From contig JAURHT010000007.1 of the NCBI GenBank assembly GCA_030833145.1, forward strand, positions 1 to 36,924: a stretch of DNA of 36,924 nucleotides. The letters are read 5' to 3'. This stretch comes from Aquirufa sp. (GTDB lineage: Bacteria; Bacteroidota; Bacteroidia; Cytophagales; Spirosomataceae). Below the pieces are notes generated by a model, which made no database searches, had not been told where the DNA came from, and was given only the letters and a program-made list of their open reading frames with translations. Positions within the stretch are counted from its first letter, which is position 1, and every line of letters begins with the position of its first letter. This document shows positions 33,198-36,924 of this stretch, piece after piece. A program made the position numbers and the translations under genes.

Positions 33198-34781
33198 CGG
33201 CGTGTTTAACGGATCATAATCCTCCGGCGGTAAATTCATCTTACTGCCTTTGAAGACAGAATCGTTACTAGACTCAAATGCGGATGTTTGATCACCTAGT
33301 GCACTTAAGTCGAAGTTACCACCTTCATTGTTTGAGAACGGTTGGAAATCTAAATCACAGTATTTGGTGAATTTACCAATGAATTTCAGCCAAACGCTAT
33401 CGAGCGATCCAGAACGGTTTTTGGCCATGATAATCTCTCCCATTCCCGTAATGGAGTTTCCTTGATCATCCGCCGTGATGCCGTAATATTCTGGACGGTA
33501 GATGAACATTACCTGATCGGCATCTTGCTCGATGGCTCCAGATTCACGAAGGTCAGACAGTTGAGGTTTCTTATTTCCTCCTCGTGTCTCTGTAGAACGA
33601 TTTAGTTGAGAAAGTGCGATAACTGGCACATCTAATTCTTTCGCTAATTGCTTCAGAGCACGAGAAATTTGGGCGATTTCTTGCTCGCGATTTCCGCTGG
33701 CTCCTTTACCCGAACTATCACCAGTCATTAGCTGTAAGTAATCGATGACGATGAGGTCGATGCCTTTTTGGGCTTTTAAACGACGACATTTCGCTCTTAA
33801 TTCCAAGATTGATAAGGCTGGCGTATCATCAATAAACATATTCGCTTCGAATAATTTATTGATTTTCGTATGCAATTGCTGCCACTCATGTGGCTCTAAT
33901 TTTCCTTTACGGATTTTATCAGCCTCGATTTCCGCTTCTGCAGAAATGATACGATTCACGAGTTGAACAGCACTCATCTCAAGTGAGAATAACGCGACAG
34001 AGTGATTGAAATCGACGGCAGCATTACGGCAAGCCGAAACGACAAAAGCCGTCTTACCCATACCTGGACGAGCCGCAATAATGATTAATTCTTGTCTTTG
34101 CCAGCCAGATGTCAAACGGTCTAAGTCCGTAAATCCAGACGGAATACCTGTTAAACCACTTTTTTGTAATTGTTTCTTTTCTAATTCATCCACGGCCTTC
34201 TTCAAGATATCCGACATACTTTCGTAATTCTTACGGATATTGGATTCTGCGATGGTAAAAAGCTCCTGCTCCATTTTATCTAATAAATGAAACACGTCAG
34301 ACGTGTCTTCATATGATAAGCGTTGAATTTCAGAAGATATTTGAATGAGCTGACGCTTTAAATATTGCTCAATGATGATTCTGGCGTGGAATTCTACGTT
34401 CGAAGTGGAACTAACACGCGAAGTTAATTGAGCTAAGTAACTAGTGCCACCTGCTTTTTCTAGGCTACCGTTTTGCTTTAAAAAATTGTTAACGGTAAGT
34501 AAATCAACTGGTTGAGAAGCTTGGAATAAACCTTGAATGGCCTCAAATATCAACTGGTGTCCTTCTTTGTAAAAGGAGGCAGGTCTTAGTAATTCGATGA
34601 CGTTTGCTAGGGGTTCTTTCTCTAACATTAATGCCCCTAATAAGGCTTCTTCTAGGTCTACCGCTTGAGGAGGTAATTTTCCTAAACCCAAATCGCTTAA
34701 ACGCGTGGGCCCTGCTTGCGTACGAACGCCAGCAGACTGATTTCCTTTTTTATAAATGGATGAAGGGGTGTTAGATTCCAT
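33192..34781 (-). CDS. dnaB: Replicative DNA helicase DnaB
   Basis: 529 residues. The N-terminal DnaB domain (about 38-140) begins PPQAVDLEEALLGALML. The RecA-like helicase domain has a Walker A with Lys243 (ARPGMGKTAF), Walker B in IDLIVIDYLQLM and the SQLNRSTE/LSDLRESGAIEQDADQ motifs. No intein is visible. The C-terminal 70 residues are a polar, low-similarity tail. Hexameric DnaB unwinds DNA ahead of the fork. Divergent from phoH. A TAATTTTG box (34805-34812) lies 23 bases upstream of the ATG. Confidence 0.97.
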   Translation of the reverse strand: MESNTPSSIYKKGNQSAGVRTQAGPTRLSDLGLGKLPPQAVDLEEALLGALMLEKEPLANVIELLRPASFYKEGHQLIFEAIQGLFQASQPVDLLTVNNFLKQNGSLEKAGGTSYLAQLTSRVSSTSNVEFHARIIIEQYLKRQLIQISSEIQRLSYEDTSDVFHLLDKMEQELFTIAESNIRKNYESMSDILKKAVDELEKKQLQKSGLTGIPSGFTDLDRLTSGWQRQELIIIAARPGMGKTAFVVSACRNAAVDFNHSVALFSLEMSAVQLVNRIISAEAEIEADKIRKGKLEPHEWQQLHTKINKLFEANMFIDDTPALSILELRAKCRRLKAQKGIDLIVIDYLQLMTGDSSGKGASGNREQEIAQISRALKQLAKELDVPVIALSQLNRSTETRGGNKKPQLSDLRESGAIEQDADQVMFIYRPEYYGITADDQGNSITGMGEIIMAKNRSGSLDSVWLKFIGKFTKYCDLDFQPFSNNEGGNFDLSALGDQTSAFESSNDSVFKGSKMNLPPEDYDPLNTPF

Positions 34782-34804
34782 ACCACAATTTTACGTTAAA
34801 TTTT

Positions 34805-34812
34805 CAAAATTA
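34805..34812 (-). promoter_or_regulatory. Probable -7 promoter box of dnaB
   Basis: TAATTTTG on the minus strand matches TAnnTTTG and lies 23 bases before the dnaB ATG. A TTG occurs upstream but about 25 bases away, farther than the usual 19, so only the -7 element is convincing. Confidence 0.45.
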
Positions 34813-34884
34813 TCTTATAAAGGAAGATATTAAATTTCAAGAATTTCTTATTTTTACTCCCATACGATTTAAACCCATTTTTAC

Positions 34885-35844
34885 TTGTTAGAAAAAATAA
34901 TTTCCCTCTCAGAGGTCTCTCTAATTGACTTTTTAGGCGTTGCAAACGCAAATATCAATTTGTTGACTAACGCCTTTCCTCAGTCCAAAATCATTGCCCG
35001 TGGCGAACAATTAACTGTTCGCGGATCGAACGATCAGATTGCTTTAGTAGAAGCGATTGTAAACTCCTGTGTGGCCCATTTGGACAAACACCATACCCTC
35101 ACGGAAAAACACATGCAAGCCTACATTGATGCGGTGTTGAATCCGACGGGTGAGGAATCAGAACAACCGTGGGTGGAGGATAAAGACGTGCTTCTTTTTG
35201 GCAATAAAGGAATCGTGATTAAGGCCAAAACTCCGAATCAACGTAAACTAGTTGATGCTGCTACCACGAATGACATCGTCTTTGCGATTGGACCTGCTGG
35301 TACGGGTAAAACCTATACCGCAGTGGCTTTGGCAGTGAAAGCATTGAAGAATAAAGAAGTTAAGAAAATTATCATCACTCGACCGGCAGTAGAAGCTGGT
35401 GAAAACCTAGGTTTCTTACCCGGGGATTTGAAAGAGAAAATTGATCCGTATTTGCGTCCCATTTATGATGCCTTGGATGATATGATTCCCGCGGAGAAAT
35501 TGAAATTCTATTTAGAAAATCGGACGATTGAAATTGCGCCTTTGGCCTATATGCGCGGACGTACCTTAAATAAAGCTTTTATTTTATTAGATGAAGCTCA
35601 AAACACCACTTCCATGCAAATGAAGATGTTTTTGACGCGTATGGGTATCCAATCGAAGACGATTATTACAGGCGATAAATCCCAAGTGGATTTACCTAAA
35701 AACCAAACCTCTGGTTTGGGAGAAGCAGAACGCATACTTTCAGGAATAAATGGGATTGCCTTTGTAGAATTGGATGGTTCAGACGTGGTGCGTCACCGTT
35801 TAGTGCGTAAAATCATCGAGGCATATGGAAAGCAAGAAAAATAG
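34885..35844 (+). CDS. phoH: PhoH family ATPase, TTG start
   Basis: 319 residues. Walker A with Lys142 (GPAGTGKTYTA) and Walker B (AFILLDEAQN) match PhoH, with the downstream RMGIQSKTIITGDKSQVDLP motif. PhoH-like proteins are RNA-associated ATPases/helicases, often near ybeY, which is not seen here. The start must be the TTG at 34885: an in-frame TAA lies at 34870-34872, no ATG or GTG occurs between, and the resulting N-terminus (LEKIISLSEVSLIDFLGV) matches the usual Bacteroidota PhoH beginning. The 3' end overlaps the GNAT gene by 20 bases. Confidence 0.93.
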   Translation: MLEKIISLSEVSLIDFLGVANANINLLTNAFPQSKIIARGEQLTVRGSNDQIALVEAIVNSCVAHLDKHHTLTEKHMQAYIDAVLNPTGEESEQPWVEDKDVLLFGNKGIVIKAKTPNQRKLVDAATTNDIVFAIGPAGTGKTYTAVALAVKALKNKEVKKIIITRPAVEAGENLGFLPGDLKEKIDPYLRPIYDALDDMIPAEKLKFYLENRTIEIAPLAYMRGRTLNKAFILLDEAQNTTSMQMKMFLTRMGIQSKTIITGDKSQVDLPKNQTSGLGEAERILSGINGIAFVELDGSDVVRHRLVRKIIEAYGKQEK

Positions 35845-36274
35845 GATCATTCAAGCGATTAGTCCGGAAGAAATCGAACAGGTATTTGCCATTCGGACGG
35901 AAGTGTTTGTCAAAGAACAAAAGTGCTTGCCGTCTGAGGAATTTGATGAATTAGACGCGGTAGCTAAGCATTATTTACTTTTTGAAGACGCCACACCAGT
36001 GGCAACGGGTCGATACCGCAAAACAGATAAAGGCATTAAAGTGGAGCGAATTGCTACTTTGGAGTCAGCCCGCGGTAAAGGCTATGCTTCTTTAATTATT
36101 CAGCATATTTTTGCGGAATCTGCTGCAGAATATCCTGATTGCCATCATTACTATTTACACGCACAAGTTTCTGTAATGCCATTGTATGCCTCTTTAGGAT
36201 TTACTCCTTATGGAGATACGTTTATCGAGGCGGATATTGTGCATCAGGCGATGGCGCTAGAGCGCAAATTATAA
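35825..36274 (+). CDS. GNAT family N-acetyltransferase, ElaA-like
   Basis: 149 residues covering one GNAT domain. The start region EEIEQVFAIRTEVFVKEQKCLPSEEFDELD is typical of ElaA/YjcF-like members. The acetyl-CoA loop is VERIATLESARGKGYASLII (R-x-x-G-x-G/A form), and the end YASLGFTPYGDTFIEADIVHQAM fits this subgroup. Its acceptor is unknown. It overlaps phoH by 20 bases in another frame, implying coupled translation. The stop is followed directly by a heptamer repeat array. Confidence 0.9.
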   Translation: MESKKNRIIQAISPEEIEQVFAIRTEVFVKEQKCLPSEEFDELDAVAKHYLLFEDATPVATGRYRKTDKGIKVERIATLESARGKGYASLIIQHIFAESAAEYPDCHHYYLHAQVSVMPLYASLGFTPYGDTFIEADIVHQAMALERKL

Positions 36275-36299
36275 AGCATAAAGCACAAAGAATAAAGTA
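36273..36299 (+). repeat. Heptamer array AAAGNAN, left arm at the GNAT end
   Basis: AAAGCAT AAAGCAC AAAGAAT AAAGTA starts on the last bases of the GNAT stop codon. Its 18-base core (36280-36297) is an exact inverted copy of 36383-36400. Confidence 0.75.
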
Positions 36300-36335
36300 G
36301 GAATAGCTTTCGGATATATATATCACTAATAAATA

Positions 36336-36361
36336 AAAAAGGGGCTGATAGGCCCCTTTTT
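36336..36361. terminator. Bidirectional terminator between GNAT and DUF3127 genes
   Basis: AAAAAGGGGC (36336-36345) pairs with GCCCCTTTTT (36352-36361) around a 6-base loop; both strands read into T-runs (TTTTTAT on plus, TTTTTTATTT on minus). It is central between the two inverted heptamer arrays. Confidence 0.85.
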
Positions 36362-36372
36362 ATGCAAAATTT

Positions 36373-36405
36373 ATACTTTTTGCTTTATTCTTTGTGCTTT
36401 TATTC
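36373..36405 (-). repeat. Heptamer array AAAGNAN, right inverted arm
   Basis: On the minus strand: AAAGCAC AAAGAAT AAAGCAA AAAGTAT, 7-bp period. The first 18 bases equal those of the left arm, giving an 18-bp perfect inverted repeat with an 85-base spacer. Confidence 0.75.
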
Positions 36406-36414
36406 GACTAGCGA

Positions 36415-36783
36415 CTAAAATGGCAAATCATCACCACTCTCAGCCGCTAATGGAGGGAATTGGTATCCACCTGCTGCCGGTGTAGGCTCCACTCCTGCTG
36501 GGATTGAACCAGTGCGATCTAAACGATATGCACGGATTTCTGTATACCAACGCTCGTTATATTCTCTTGATTCTACGTTGAATTGCACTTTTACGATTTC
36601 GCCCTCTTGAACCGGACCTAAATCTTGTGTTTTATCACCCCAAACTGACATACACACCTTTTTAGGGTATTGATCTTGTGTTTCGATCACAAATTCTTGC
36701 TTGATCCAGTTGGTACCGTTTTTACCTGTTCCTGTAACCTCAGGTAATTTCTTGATTAATTTTCCGCTTATTTCTAAAGCCAT
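36415..36783 (-). CDS. DUF3127 domain protein, OB-fold-like, with SSB-type acidic tail
   Basis: 122 residues from the ATG at 36783. It begins MALEISGKLIKKLPEVTG and continues QEFVIETQDQYPKKV, the DUF3127 pattern found almost only in Bacteroidota. The core is beta-rich and suggests an OB-like barrel. A flexible Pro/Gly/Ala linker follows, and the protein ends GDDLPF, very like the protein-docking tip of single-stranded-DNA-binding proteins. A nucleic-acid role is therefore inferred, not shown. The reading frame extends upstream to 36819 with a non-ATG start, but MALEISGK is the family's normal beginning. Confidence 0.88.
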   Translation of the reverse strand: MALEISGKLIKKLPEVTGTGKNGTNWIKQEFVIETQDQYPKKVCMSVWGDKTQDLGPVQEGEIVKVQFNVESREYNERWYTEIRAYRLDRTGSIPAGVEPTPAAGGYQFPPLAAESGDDLPF

Positions 36784-36855
36784 TGTACTAATTTTTTTGA
36801 GTTCCGTAATTGTTGGCAAGTAAGTAAATAATTGGTAATTTTACTAACCGTTTTT

Positions 36856-36924
36856 GGCGATGTGGTGAAATTGGTAGACACGCTACCTTGAGGTGGTAGT
36901 GCCGTTAAGGTTTGGGAGTTCGAA
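36856..36924 (+). tRNA. tRNA-Leu (anticodon GAG), 3' part outside window
   Basis: The acceptor strand GGCGATG, T8-G9, a D-arm with GTG/CAC around AAATTGGTAGA, and an anticodon arm CTACC-TTGAGGT-GGTAG give anticodon GAG. A long class II variable arm and the T-arm start GGGAG-TTCGAA follow. The window ends in the T-loop, so about 20 bases are missing. Confidence 0.93.

Overview
The window looks like chromosomal DNA from an aerobic, heterotrophic Bacteroidota bacterium, most likely a Cytophagales-type aquatic or soil lineage. The signs are the fused CcoN-CcoO oxidase with a one-haem CcoP, the DUF3127 protein, the near absence of Shine-Dalgarno sequences, and promoters of the Bacteroidota form (TTG about 19 bases before TAnnTTTG). 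Base composition is moderately AT-rich by eye; it was not computed. Genes are densely packed, no gap between genes exceeds about 155 bases, and I see no phage, insertion sequence, CRISPR array or rRNA.

Layout from left to right. (1) 1-4946, minus strand: a translationally coupled catabolic cassette of a GH30 glycosidase, a Tat-exported Gfo/Idh/MocA oxidoreductase and a large PIG-L deacetylase that runs off the left edge. (2) 5034-10997, minus: dabA-dabB-SulP, a predicted energy-coupled inorganic-carbon uptake operon, with a Bacteroidota promoter in front and a strong terminator behind. (3) 11078-17200, minus: an outer-membrane TonB-dependent receptor family protein, an 1117-residue lipoprotein joining a propeller-type dehydrogenase, HEAT-like repeats and cytochrome c, and a small exported protein whose gene contains a perfect 16-bp inverted repeat. 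(4) 17306-21715, plus: a penicillin-acylase-family Ntn hydrolase, a soluble PAS histidine kinase, and a receiver-CRP fusion regulator. (5) 21712-30143, minus: a complete cbb3 oxidase locus in the order ccoI-ccoS-ccoNO-ccoQ-ccoP-DUF2892-ccoG-ccoH-TauE/SafE-like, followed on the other strand by a small cyclic-nucleotide-binding-fold protein without a DNA-binding domain. (6) 30721-36924: housekeeping genes (SDR, RlmD, DnaB, PhoH, GNAT, DUF3127 protein) and the start of tRNA-Leu(GAG). Two intergenic spaces here hold terminator hairpins framed by inverted arrays of a 7-bp repeat.

How the parts fit: the kinase/receiver-CRP pair sits end to end with the cbb3 locus, and its PAS domain resembles the haem PAS of FixL. 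A condensed FixL-FixJ-FixK circuit controlling the microaerobic oxidase is therefore the most attractive regulatory hypothesis. The DAB-SulP operon suggests the cell actively concentrates bicarbonate although no autotrophy gene is visible here; anaplerotic carboxylation is a plausible use. All functional calls rest on motifs read by eye; no database search was run.
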